Source: Kineosporia rhizophila
Lineage (GTDB): Bacteria; Actinomycetota; Actinomycetes; Actinomycetales; Kineosporiaceae
Direction of reading: 5' to 3'
Assembly: GCF_021277265.1 (NCBI RefSeq)
Contig: NZ_JAJSOH010000006.1
Location: forward strand, 186,001-250,000
Length of the DNA stretch: 64,000 bases
This document shows positions 1-7,832 of this stretch, one piece after another; the stretch's first letter is position 1, and each line of letters opens with the position of its first letter. A program made the translations under genes and the position numbers. Under the pieces are notes generated by a model. The model made no database searches, had not been told where the DNA came from, and saw only the letters and a program-made list of their open reading frames with translations.

Positions 1-303
1 TCCAACGCCCTGGCCCTGAGACTGCGCAACGAACCGGCCTTCTCCTCGCTGCTCAACGTGGTGCTGCTGCCGCTGGGGCTGCTCTCCGGCATCCTGGTGC
101 CGATCACCGCCGCGCTGGCGCCGACCTGGCTGTGGGCCGTCTCGCGGGCGAATCCGCTGGCCCACCTGGTCGACGTGGGGCGGGCCGCGTTCCGCGGCGA
201 GGTGCCGGTGCCCGCCCTGCTGGGGGCGGGCGCACTGCTGGCCGTGATGACCGCCCTGAGTCTGCTCTGGGCCACCCGGACGTACCAGCGCGAGAGTCTC
301 TGA
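1..303 (+). CDS. ABC-2 type exporter permease, C-terminal fragment (5' end outside window)
   Basis: The reading frame is open from base 1 to the TGA at 301-303, so the N-terminal part lies outside the window. The visible 100 residues hold two hydrophobic segments (around the LPLGLLSGILVPI stretch and near the C-terminus) separated by the loop W-x-W-A-V-S-R-A-N-P-L-A-H-L-V-D, which matches the last two membrane helices and the conserved NP...LxHLVD segment of DrrB-like ABC-2 permeases. Such permeases pair with a separate ATPase to export antibiotics or lipids. The ATPase gene is presumably upstream. Next to two pathway-type regulators this suggests an antibiotic or metabolite exporter, but the substrate is unknown. 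Confidence 0.8.
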   Translation, partial: SNALALRLRNEPAFSSLLNVVLLPLGLLSGILVPITAALAPTWLWAVSRANPLAHLVDVGRAAFRGEVPVPALLGAGALLAVMTALSLLWATRTYQRESL

Positions 304-550
304 CCGGTGCTCGGCGGCCCGGATCGGCCCGGTTCGGCGCCGAAAGCCGGTCAACCGTGCCCGGAACGGTCCGGTCACCGATCGCTGCTGCGTGGCGGGC
401 GCGGCGGTGTGGGGGGAATGGCAGGATCAGCCCTTGTTCACCTTTTGTTACGACCTGCGACGCCTGGAGCACGGTGCCGTGGCGTAGTGGGACGGCGGAC
501 GGAGGGCCGACGGCGCCGCTGAGGCGGCGGTCCGGGGGCAGTACGTGCAC

Positions 551-572
551 CGCTGGACAACGTTGTCCAGCG
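551..572. promoter_or_regulatory. Perfect 22-bp palindrome upstream of the LAL regulator
   Basis: An uninterrupted perfect dyad with half-site GTTGTCCAGCG ends 22 nt before the TTG start of the LAL gene and just upstream of its ribosome site (GGGGAGGAACG). It lacks a T-run, so it is more likely an operator or a 5'-UTR hairpin than a terminator. The rest of 304-594 (291 bp) has no gene; I note only a small CACGG-TG-CCGTG dyad at 470-481. Confidence 0.7.
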
Positions 573-594
573 TTGAAGTGGGGAGGAACGGCAC

Positions 595-3444
595 TTGACG
601 GCCCAATTGCTGGAGCGGACAGCAGAACTGGCGGCGGCGCAGGAGGTGCGGCGGGCGGCCCGGACCGGCTCGGGGGGCCTGGTGATCGTGGCCGGCGGTC
701 CTGGCGCCGGGCGCTCGGCGCTGCTGGAGGCCATCTGCGAGCAGACCGCCGGTGACCTCGTGCTCCGGGCGAGCGGCTCGGTACTGGAGCAGGACTACGA
801 CTTCGGTGTGGTCCGGCAGTTGCTGCCGCACCTGCTGTCGGCGATCCCCCCACGCCTGCGCCCCGGCCTGGGCAACGCGCTCGAACTGGTTGCCCAGCTC
901 GTACCGGAGGACGAGGAACCGCCGGCCTGGCCCGCCCTCCTCCCGGCCCTCACCGCCCTGGTGGCCGGGGTCAGCCAGGAACAGCCCCTGACCCTGGTGG
1001 TGGACGACCTGCACTGGGCCGACACCTCGAGCCTGCGCTGGCTCGGCCATCTCGCCGCCCGGCTCGGCCACCTGCCGGTGAGCGTCTTCGCCGGGATCGC
1101 GGAGGGGGTGTCGGTGCCCGAGGGAGCCCTCCTCGAGCAGGTCCGGGCGCTGGCCGGGGCCACCCTGCAGCCGGCGCCGCTGTCTCTGGCCGCGGTCGGG
1201 GAACTGGTGCGCGACACCTTCGGCGTCGACGCGGACGCCGGGCTCAGCCACATCCTGCACCGGGTCACCGCGGCCAACCCGGCGGCGCTGGACATCGTGC
1301 TGCGCGGCCTGCGCGAGGAGGGTCTGCCGGTCTCCGGTCCGGGCCTGCAGGAGGTCGAGGAACGTGGGCACCTGTTGCTGCGCGATCGTCGTACCTACTG
1401 TCTGAGCCTCCAGCCACCTCTGGTGCAGGCGATGGCCCGGGCCATGGCGGTCCTCGGATCGGTGCCCAGTGACGACGCGGTCGGCCGGGACGCCTTCGGC
1501 CGGGTCGGGGTACTCACCGCTGCCGATCCGTGGGACCACGCCACCGCGGTGCGGTCCCTGGACCGGCTCGGTCTGTTCTCGGCAGGCGGTACAACGGTTT
1601 TCGTGCACCCGAGCGTGCCCGACGCGCTCTTGTCGGTGGTGTCGGTGGACGAGAGGGAGGAACTGCACCGGCGGGCCGCCAGCCTGCTGCACGCTGCCGG
1701 ATTCCGTCCGGGCGACGTCGCTCAGCAGTTGCTGACCATCACCTCCGGGCACGCCGCCTGGGAGGCTGGAGTGTTGCGGCAGGCCGCCCGGGAGGCGTTG
1801 GAGCGCGGGGCCGGTCGCCTGGCGGCTGGCTACCTACGGCCGCTGTTGTTCGAGGCCCCACCCGGTTCGGCCGAGCGCGGCCGGCTCCTGATGGACGTGG
1901 CGGTCGCCGAACGAGGAGCCGACCTGGCCGCTTCCGTCCGGCACGTCACGCAGGCCCTGCTGGTACTGCCCACCGCGCAGGAACGAGGCGCAGCGGCGCT
2001 GTGCGTCCCACCCGGCCCGGCGGCCGCCACCCCGGCAGTGGCCGAGGCCTTACGGGAGGCCGGTGAGGCCCCGGCCGAGGACCCTGACTTCGCTGCCCGG
2101 ATCGAGGCGCACCGACGGGCGCTGGAACCGGACACTCCGCAAGCCCTTGCCGCCTCGGTGGAACGACTTCAGACAATGGACGTCGATCAGCACCTTTGCG
2201 GCGAAGGTGGCCGTGAGTTGCTCGCTGTACTGCTGCGGGCGGGCACCGTCGGCGCCGGTCTGCGAGCCGGGACGGTGGCCGGTCTGGGGGCCAAGATCCT
2301 GCTGCGCGAGCCCGCCCGGTGGTCGGCCGCCTTCACCGTTCTGCCTTCGCTGATCCAGGTGATGGTCACTGCCGACGCAGTGGACCGGGCCGAGCACTGG
2401 GCCCTGACCTTCCTGCACGAGGCGGGCAAGGGCGACTCGGCTCCGGCGCTGGCTGTGGCGACCGCCGGGCAGGCGGTGGTCCGGATGGCCCAGGGACGCC
2501 TGCGGGAGGCCCGCGCCGCCGCGCACACGGCCATGGACCTGCCGGGATTCGACGCACCGGACTGGCCCGAGGTCTGCGGCTCGGTCGCCACCGTGCTGAG
2601 CAGCGTCGCTCTGGCCACCCACGAACCGCAGGCCTGCGAGCGGGTTCTGCAGTTGGCCCAGGCCACCGACGACCCTCGCGCGGCAGTGGCGGCCCGGACG
2701 GTGCGGGGTGTGCAGGCCCTGAGCCGCGGCGCGGTGGCCGAGGCGACCGACGCCTTCCGCTCCGCCGGTGCGCAGGCCGCGCGGCTGGGCTGGCACAACC
2801 CCCAGTGGATGCCCTGGCGGCCGGCCGTCGTCGAAGCGCTCGCCGCCTCGGGCCGACCGGCGCAGGCGGCCGATCTGGCCGAGGAGGAACACGCTGCCGC
2901 GCTCGACTGGGGCACGCCCACGGCGATCGGCCGGGCCCTGGGGCTGAAGGCCGCCCTGGCAGGCCCGGACGAGGCTCTGGACCTGTGGCGCGAGGCGGTG
3001 GGGGTGCTGGGCTCGTCACCGGACCTGATGGCCCGGGCCCGGGCGACCACGGCCCTGGCCCGCCAGTTGGAAGGTGCCCGGATGGCCGGAGCCGAGGACA
3101 CTTTCGTCGAGGCGGCCCGGCTGAGCGCCGAGTGCGGTCTCACCGATGCGCCTCCTGTGCCCGGGCGGTCCCAGCCGGTCGGACCGCCCACGGCCGCAGT
3201 CACCGGGGCGGTCGCGGCCCAGTCGGCGAGACCGGCTGCTCTGCGGTCGGTGGGCGTGCGGGGGGTGGAACTGACCCCTTCGGAGGAGTCGGTGCTGGGC
3301 CGGGTCCGGCAGGGGTGGACGAACCAGCAGATCGCCGACTCGCTGGGGATCAGCCGCCGGGCCGTGGAGAAGACCCTGACCGGTACGTACCGGAAGTTCG
3401 GAGTACGGGGACGGACCGAACTGCTAGCGGTGTTGGGGAACTGA
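595..3444 (+). CDS. LAL-type (large ATP-binding LuxR family) transcriptional regulator
   Basis: A 949-residue protein, the usual size of LAL regulators. The N-terminal AAA ATPase has a Walker A motif GGPGAGRS at residues 34-41 and a Walker B-like LTLVVDDLHWAD near residue 135. A long alpha-helical, TPR-like middle follows, and a C-terminal LuxR helix-turn-helix (LTPSEESVL...TNQQIADSLGISRRAVEKTL) occupies about the last 60 residues. LAL proteins activate antibiotic or sugar-utilisation operons. TTG is chosen as start because a strong GGGGAGG sits just upstream and the ERTAEL...G-G-P-G-A-G-R-S spacing is normal. A PAS-LuxR gene follows 273 bp downstream on the same strand, and an exporter permease precedes it. 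A pathway-specific activator of a metabolite cluster to the left is the most likely role. Confidence 0.9.
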   Translation: MTAQLLERTAELAAAQEVRRAARTGSGGLVIVAGGPGAGRSALLEAICEQTAGDLVLRASGSVLEQDYDFGVVRQLLPHLLSAIPPRLRPGLGNALELVAQLVPEDEEPPAWPALLPALTALVAGVSQEQPLTLVVDDLHWADTSSLRWLGHLAARLGHLPVSVFAGIAEGVSVPEGALLEQVRALAGATLQPAPLSLAAVGELVRDTFGVDADAGLSHILHRVTAANPAALDIVLRGLREEGLPVSGPGLQEVEERGHLLLRDRRTYCLSLQPPLVQAMARAMAVLGSVPSDDAVGRDAFGRVGVLTAADPWDHATAVRSLDRLGLFSAGGTTVFVHPSVPDALLSVVSVDEREELHRRAASLLHAAGFRPGDVAQQLLTITSGHAAWEAGVLRQAAREALERGAGRLAAGYLRPLLFEAPPGSAERGRLLMDVAVAERGADLAASVRHVTQALLVLPTAQERGAAALCVPPGPAAATPAVAEALREAGEAPAEDPDFAARIEAHRRALEPDTPQALAASVERLQTMDVDQHLCGEGGRELLAVLLRAGTVGAGLRAGTVAGLGAKILLREPARWSAAFTVLPSLIQVMVTADAVDRAEHWALTFLHEAGKGDSAPALAVATAGQAVVRMAQGRLREARAAAHTAMDLPGFDAPDWPEVCGSVATVLSSVALATHEPQACERVLQLAQATDDPRAAVAARTVRGVQALSRGAVAEATDAFRSAGAQAARLGWHNPQWMPWRPAVVEALAASGRPAQAADLAEEEHAAALDWGTPTAIGRALGLKAALAGPDEALDLWREAVGVLGSSPDLMARARATTALARQLEGARMAGAEDTFVEAARLSAECGLTDAPPVPGRSQPVGPPTAAVTGAVAAQSARPAALRSVGVRGVELTPSEESVLGRVRQGWTNQQIADSLGISRRAVEKTLTGTYRKFGVRGRTELLAVLGN

Positions 3445-3450
3445 GCGGCG

Positions 3451-3499
3451 GTACGGAGGTTCGGACCGAACCGGCGGGGGCGGGTACGGAGGTACGGAG
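3451..3499. repeat. Short direct repeats and an inverted repeat downstream of the LAL gene
   Basis: GTACGGAG occurs at 3451, 3484 and 3492, and a GGTTCGG-A-CCGAACC inverted repeat spans 3458-3472. The cluster starts 7 bp after the LAL stop codon and lies in the 273-bp gap before the PAS-LuxR gene. It could be a weak transcription stop without a T-run or a binding array for the next gene's promoter. Nothing else recognisable is seen in the gap, except a TTGACG-like hexamer at about 3539. Confidence 0.4.
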
Positions 3500-3717
3500 C
3501 GGGCAGCCACAGTCTTTCCCGGGGCGCCTCTGACATCGTTGACGTCGAAAATCCGGTGTGTGAGTCTCGGAGTAGATGCAGGTGACGGCGAGGTGGTCGA
3601 AAACAACGGCTGCAGAGCCCTTCCCGTATCCGCAGGACGCCTGCCCGGCCACGTTGCCGACCGGGCGGCGCTCCGGCGGAACCCTTCCCGGCGCATTTGT
3701 GATGGAGGAGCCCCACC

Positions 3718-4419
3718 ATGAGCCAGTACCCCAGCGGCCCGACCCGGATCGCCCCCGTCGTGATGACCCAGTCGGTGGCCTCCAGCGTACGGCGGGAGAG
3801 TGCCCGGCCCGGCGTGGGCCCGCTGCCGGCCACCGCCAGCCTCGATGCCGACCAGGTGATCGTTGCGGCGAACCCGGAGTTCCACCTGACCTTCCGCCGG
3901 GCCCTGGGCGAGACCTGTGGCACGCACATCTACGACCTCTTCCACCCCAGCGCCGAGAGTGTGCTGCCCCGCAGTTTCGCCACCCTTCTGGAGGAACGGC
4001 GCACTCAGTTCGTCACCCGGGCACTGGGCCTGCGGGGCCAGGACGACGGTTTCTACGCAGAGGTGAGCTGCGTTGCGGTGCGAGGCGAGGACCAGTCGCT
4101 GCGCGGCTTCGTGATCCAGGTTCAGCCGGAAGAGGCCGTTCCCGGCAGCGTTTCGGTGGCCGGAGCGCCGCGGGCGCTGCTCAGCCCGCTGGAGTGCCGC
4201 ATTCTCGAGGCGATGGCCACCGGCTCCTCCACGATCCAGATGGCCACCCGCTTCTTCCTGAGCCGGCAGGGCGTGGAATACCACGTGGGCCGGATGCTGC
4301 GGAAGTTCAAGGCGCCCAACCGGGCCGCGCTGGTTTCCCGGGCCTACTCGATGGGGGTCCTCAGCCCGGGCTGCTGGCCGCCGCACGTGGCCCAGGGCTA
4401 CGTCAAGGCGGCGAGCTGA
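3718..4419 (+). CDS. PAS-LuxR transcriptional regulator (PimM-like)
   Basis: A 233-residue protein with an N-terminal PAS fold (about residues 40-140: 'DADQVIVAANPEFHLTF' then 'IYDLFHPS') and a C-terminal LuxR helix-turn-helix (about 155-215). The C-terminus 'NRAALVSRAYSMG...GCWPP' matches the family signature of the PAS-LuxR activators of polyene macrolide clusters (PimM, AmphRIV, NysRIV), known to me from the literature. A strong GGAGG precedes the ATG by 8 nt. In polyene clusters such genes sit beside LAL regulators, as here. PimM-type proteins bind a near-palindromic GGGA-TCCC site; I found no good match in this window, so the target promoters are probably outside it. Confidence 0.88.
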   Translation: MSQYPSGPTRIAPVVMTQSVASSVRRESARPGVGPLPATASLDADQVIVAANPEFHLTFRRALGETCGTHIYDLFHPSAESVLPRSFATLLEERRTQFVTRALGLRGQDDGFYAEVSCVAVRGEDQSLRGFVIQVQPEEAVPGSVSVAGAPRALLSPLECRILEAMATGSSTIQMATRFFLSRQGVEYHVGRMLRKFKAPNRAALVSRAYSMGVLSPGCWPPHVAQGYVKAAS

Positions 4420-4641
4420 ACCAGGGCGCCCACCGGCCCGCCGAAGCGCCGTTCAGTTCTCCGGCAAGGCAGCGAAGTCCCGCTCGGCCCTGCGTTACCA
4501 CCCCAGTGCTTTCGATTCTGAGGACGTCCGTGGTCACCACGGTAGGAGCCGGCCGGTCGCCGGCGCTTCTCGACTCCTGACCGGTCCCGGCTCGGGGCGG
4601 GAGACCGGCGGGCGGATAGGCTACTAATTCGACCTGATTTG

Positions 4642-4649
4642 TATAGAAT
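4642..4649 (+). promoter_or_regulatory. Candidate -10 element of the sulfite-oxidase-like gene
   Basis: TATAGAAT lies in a locally A/T-rich patch (about 4620-4660), 56 nt before the chosen ATG. The 285-bp gap 4420-4704 has no gene. It also holds a CCGTGGT-C-ACCACGG dyad at 4528-4542 and G/C-rich hairpin potential around 4582-4606 that could end PAS-LuxR transcription. Confidence 0.35.
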
Positions 4650-4704
4650 CCTGCGGAAAACGACTCGGCGCAGGCCTCCGTGCGGGGGCGGGCAGGGGAG
4701 ACGC

Positions 4705-5865
4705 ATGACGATCGTCAGTCGCAGGACACTGCTGCGTGGTTCGCTCGCCGCCGGCCTGGCCGGTCCGGCCCTGTTCGCGGCTGAGTCGGCCCGGGCCGCC
4801 GGGCCGATCGTGAAACCGTTGCCGCCCGAACTCTTCAACGTCTTCGGCACGAACGCCGAGACACGGTGGGAATCGTTGCGCGGCACCGGCTACCACACGC
4901 CCATCGACCGGTTCTTCGTCCGCAACCACACCTCCACCCCACTGATCGACCACCGCACCTGGCGGCTCGACGTGCACGGCAGCGGCGTCCGCCGGCCACT
5001 GCGTCTCAGCTATGCCGATCTGCGTGCGCTCCCGGCCCGTGAGGTGTCCGCCTTCATCGAGTGCACCGGCAACGGCCGCAGCTTCTTCACCTCTCAGCAG
5101 GGGCAGACGGTGTCGGGAACGGCCTGGAAGCTCGGCGCGGTGGGAGTGGCCCGCTGGCGCGGGGTTCCACTGTCCCGGGTGCTGGGCCTGGCGGGCGTGA
5201 AGCGTGAGGCGGTCGACGTGATGCCGGTCGGGCTGGACGCCGAATGGGTCGATGGCTCAGTGAACCGCGGTCACGTCCGGCGGCCGTTGCCGATCGCCAA
5301 GGCTCTCGACGACGTGCTTCTGGCCTACGAGATGAACGGCGAACCGCTGCCGCCCGACCACGGATTCCCGGTGCGGGTGGTGGTTCCGTCGTGGATCGGT
5401 ATCGCCTCGATCAAGTGGGTCGGCAGTATCGAGGTCTCCAGCGAACCGCTCAGCTCACCGTGGGACACGAACTACTACCGGCTCTTCGGCCCGAGCTACC
5501 CGGCCGAGGGCAGTGCCCCGCTCACCGAGCAGGTGGTGAAAAGCGCCTTCGAGCTGCCCTTCCCGGCCACGGTCGGCGCGGGTCCGCAACAGCTCACCGG
5601 GCGTTCGTGGTCGGGCGGCGGCCGGATCCGGCGGGTCGAGGTCACTACCGACGGGACGACCTGGCGCCGGGCCACCCCGCACGGTGCGGCCGGTCGCGAC
5701 GGCTGGCTGCGCTGGAGCGTTCCGTGGCGGCCGGAACCGGGCACCTATCAGCTGCGGGCCCGGGCTGTGGACGAACACGGCCACACTCAGCCCGAGCAGA
5801 CCGAGTTCAACCGTCTGGGCTACCTGTTCGACGCAGTGGTGCGTCACCCCGTCACGGTCGTCTGA
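4705..5865 (+). CDS. Tat-exported sulfite-oxidase-like molybdopterin oxidoreductase
   Basis: 386 residues from the ATG at 4705, chosen because it is preceded by GGGGAGA and opens directly on a twin-arginine signal (SRRTLLRGS followed by a hydrophobic stretch ending SARAA). The mature protein has a molybdopterin-binding sulfite oxidase fold: the segment FIECTGNGRSFF carries the cysteine expected to ligate molybdenum, and 'VRVVVPSWIGIASIKWV' is typical of the family. A C-terminal Mo-co dimerisation immunoglobulin-like domain follows (about 280-386). No haem domain is present. Family members oxidise sulfite or reduce S/N-oxides; the substrate here is unknown. It would fold with its cofactor in the cytoplasm and act outside the membrane. 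It stands alone between a PAS-LuxR gene and a convergent TetR gene. Confidence 0.88.
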   Translation: MTIVSRRTLLRGSLAAGLAGPALFAAESARAAGPIVKPLPPELFNVFGTNAETRWESLRGTGYHTPIDRFFVRNHTSTPLIDHRTWRLDVHGSGVRRPLRLSYADLRALPAREVSAFIECTGNGRSFFTSQQGQTVSGTAWKLGAVGVARWRGVPLSRVLGLAGVKREAVDVMPVGLDAEWVDGSVNRGHVRRPLPIAKALDDVLLAYEMNGEPLPPDHGFPVRVVVPSWIGIASIKWVGSIEVSSEPLSSPWDTNYYRLFGPSYPAEGSAPLTEQVVKSAFELPFPATVGAGPQQLTGRSWSGGGRIRRVEVTTDGTTWRRATPHGAAGRDGWLRWSVPWRPEPGTYQLRARAVDEHGHTQPEQTEFNRLGYLFDAVVRHPVTVV

Positions 5866-5877
5866 GCCGGCCGCGGT

Positions 5878-6447
5878 TCACCCTCGCAGCTGGGAGACGA
5901 GCAGATCGATGCGCTCGTCCTCGTGGCCTGGGCGTAGTCGCTGATTGCGGGTCAGGGCGGTGAGCCCGTGCAGGGCTGCCCAGAACACCTCGGTGAGGGT
6001 CTCCACGTCCTGATCGCCGGCGATGGTGGCGACCGCCTGGTGTAGTTCGATGTATCCGGCCGCCAGTTGCTCCGGGATGTCGTCACCGCCGAAACGTAGC
6101 CGGGTGGCCCGGGTGAACATGGCGTCGTACAGAGCCGGGCCGGCGGCGGCGAACGCGGTGTAGGCGCGAGCCACCGCGTGCACCGCATCGCCGGGCCCGG
6201 CCGCACGCCGGGCCTGCCCGAGGGCCTCGGCCAGTTCGCCGAAACCCTCGAGGGCAACGGCCTCGGTCAGGTCGTCGAGCGAGGCGAAGTGCTTGTAGAT
6301 GACCGGCTGGCTGTACTCGATCTCGGCCGCCAGTCGCCGCGTGGTCACCGCTTCCCAGCCCTCACGCTCGGCCAGGGCCCGGGCAGTGTCCAGGATCAGC
6401 CGGTGCCGGGTGGAGCGTTCGCGGAGCCTGCGGTCTTCGGTGCCCAT
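5878..6447 (-). CDS. TetR/AcrR family repressor
   Basis: 189 residues with an N-terminal TetR helix-turn-helix (RLILDTARALAEREGWEAVT...YSQPVIYKHFASLDDL, residues about 15-60) and a helical ligand-binding domain. It is divergent from the DUF4267 membrane protein gene, and the 111-bp gap carries two matching inverted repeats, so it most likely represses itself and that gene. The start ATG lies 9 bp from the nearer repeat. The ligand is unknown. Confidence 0.9.
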   Translation of the reverse strand: MGTEDRRLRERSTRHRLILDTARALAEREGWEAVTTRRLAAEIEYSQPVIYKHFASLDDLTEAVALEGFGELAEALGQARRAAGPGDAVHAVARAYTAFAAAGPALYDAMFTRATRLRFGGDDIPEQLAAGYIELHQAVATIAGDQDVETLTEVFWAALHGLTALTRNQRLRPGHEDERIDLLVSQLRG

Positions 6448-6455
6448 GCCCTGAG

Positions 6456-6538
6456 GTTAGCACTGCTACTGACGCTAGCGACGCTCTTGACGGCTAGCTC
6501 GGTGCAGAGTTAGCGTCGCTAGCGCTAGCAATGCTAAC
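6456..6538. promoter_or_regulatory. Two TetR-type operators between divergent genes
   Basis: A 30-bp inverted repeat at 6509-6538 has arms starting GTTAGC and ending GCTAAC, with 13 of 15 positions symmetric and a GCTAGC core on each side. A second, weaker copy starting GTTAGC...GCTAGC lies at 6456-6479 next to the TetR start codon. The paired arrangement fits autoregulation plus control of the divergent DUF4267 gene. Confidence 0.8.
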
Positions 6539-6558
6539 CATGGGAACGGGAGAACATC

Positions 6559-6930
6559 ATGCTTGCTGTCATCGCCTACGGGATCGCCGTCCTGCTCAAC
6601 GTCGGCATCATCTTCATCGGTACGCGTTTCCTGATCAGCCCCCGGGTGGCCGCCGCCGGCTACGGCGTACCGGCCGCGGAGTCGGGGGATCCGGCGTATC
6701 TGAGCATCAAGGGCGTACGCGACGCCGCCCCGGGCCTGCTCGGCCTCGCCCTGATCGCCTTCACCGACAACCTCAGCGTCGCCTGGTTCATGCTGGTCCT
6801 GGCCCTCATCCCGCTCGGCGACATGCTGATCGTGCTGCGCCACGGCGGAACCCGGGCCGCTGCCTTCGGCATCCACTTCACCACGGCCGTGGTCATGCTC
6901 ATCGACGCCGCGTTGCTCTTCGCCCTCTGA
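6559..6930 (+). CDS. DUF4267 small membrane protein
   Basis: A 123-residue hydrophobic protein with about four membrane helices, matching the DUF4267 family: an early 'GTRFLISPRVAAAGYGVP' segment after helix 1, 'YLSIKGVRDAAPGLLGLAL' before helix 2, and a short C-terminal helix. The function of the family is not known. GGGAGA precedes the ATG. The TetR repressor gene is divergent and its operators overlap the likely promoter, so expression is probably induced by the repressor's ligand, as in many TetR/small membrane protein pairs linked to redox or drug response. Confidence 0.8.
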   Translation: MLAVIAYGIAVLLNVGIIFIGTRFLISPRVAAAGYGVPAAESGDPAYLSIKGVRDAAPGLLGLALIAFTDNLSVAWFMLVLALIPLGDMLIVLRHGGTRAAAFGIHFTTAVVMLIDAALLFAL

Positions 6931-6988
6931 TCCGGCGGATGCGGCGCGTAGCCGGACCGGGGCCGTCCTGCTGCGGCAGACTCGCACC

Positions 6989-7441
6989 ATGCAGTTCACC
7001 GCCATCGTGCAGCTGGACGGAAAGACCGCGACCGGGATCAACGTGCCCGACCACGTCGTCGAAGAGCTCGGCGCCGGCCGGCGTCCGGCGGTGCTCGTGA
7101 CGATCAACGGGTACAGCTTTCCCACCACCCTGGGCGTCATGAAGGGCGTGACCAAGATTCCGCTCAACGCCCAGCACCGCTCAGCATCCGGCGTGGCGGC
7201 CGGCGACGAGGTGGACGTCGAGATCGTCGTCGACACCGGCCCGCGCGAGGTGGCTCTGCCCGCCGAGCTGCAGAGCGCTCTGCGGGGCGAGCCGGAGGCG
7301 GCGGCCTTCTTTACCTCGCTCTCGACGACCAACCAGAAGCTGTTCACCACTTGGATCGAGAGCGCCAAGAAGGCCGAGACCCGCGAACGTCGGGTGACCG
7401 AGACGATCGATAAACTCCGCGCCGGAAAGACCTTGCGATGA
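6989..7441 (+). CDS. YdeI/OmpD-associated family protein with DUF1905 domain
   Basis: 150 residues in two parts: an N-terminal DUF1905 beta-barrel (about 1-85: 'GINVPDHVVEELG' and 'PLNAQHRSASGVAAGDEVDVEI') and a C-terminal OmdA/YdeI helical segment (about 95-145: 'FFTSLSTTNQKLFTTWIESAKKAETR'). These small cytosolic proteins are common in actinomycetes; their biochemical role is unresolved (bacteriocin-protection has been suggested for some relatives). It follows the DUF4267 gene by 58 bp on the same strand and may share its transcript. Confidence 0.85.
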   Translation: MQFTAIVQLDGKTATGINVPDHVVEELGAGRRPAVLVTINGYSFPTTLGVMKGVTKIPLNAQHRSASGVAAGDEVDVEIVVDTGPREVALPAELQSALRGEPEAAAFFTSLSTTNQKLFTTWIESAKKAETRERRVTETIDKLRAGKTLR

Positions 7442-7487
7442 TCCGGCCGACTCGTACCGGCATACCCCTGACCCGGCGGGCTCGACC

Positions 7488-7817
7488 GTGGACCTGACCC
7501 GGTGGAGCCTGCTGCGCTCGATCTGGCGCCTGACCCTCACCGTGCTCGTGCCCCTGCTCCTGGTCTCCGCGCTGGCCTACCCGCTCCTGCCCGACCGCGT
7601 GATCATCCACTACTCGGCGGGCGGGGCTGACGGCTACTCCGCTGCGGCTTTCGCCGTCCTGGCCCTGCCGGCCACCCTGTTGGTGCTCACCGCCGTCGTG
7701 TCGGTGTGGATCGTGGCCGGCCCGCAACTGCCCTCCGGTCGCTGGAAGGGCGGCTGGCCGGCGGTGTTGCTGCTGATCACCGTGGCGCACCTGGCCCTGG
7801 TGCTGGGCAGCTTCTGA
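7488..7817 (+). CDS. DUF1648-type small membrane protein
   Basis: 109 residues from a GTG start, with three predicted membrane helices. The motif 'PDRVIIHYSAGGADGY' directly after helix 1 is the hallmark of the DUF1648 domain (usually LPDxIPxHF...GxxDG). Full-length SdpI-type immunity proteins carry this domain plus further helices; this is a short stand-alone form. The function is unknown. It lies 46 bp after the YdeI-like gene on the same strand and faces a convergent regulator gene 15 bp away. Confidence 0.7.
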   Translation: MDLTRWSLLRSIWRLTLTVLVPLLLVSALAYPLLPDRVIIHYSAGGADGYSAAAFAVLALPATLLVLTAVVSVWIVAGPQLPSGRWKGGWPAVLLLITVAHLALVLGSF

Positions 7818-7832
7818 GCCCGGCCGACGGGA

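Noticed and set aside
2187..3929. Minus-strand frame of 580 codons opposite the LAL gene
   Set aside because: It overlaps the LAL and PAS-LuxR genes entirely; Ala/Arg/Ser-rich shadow composition with no motif.
4582..4606. CCGGTC...GACCGG hairpin as a definite terminator
   Set aside because: The arms are short and imperfect with no T-run; in DNA this rich in G and C such hairpins are frequent by chance.
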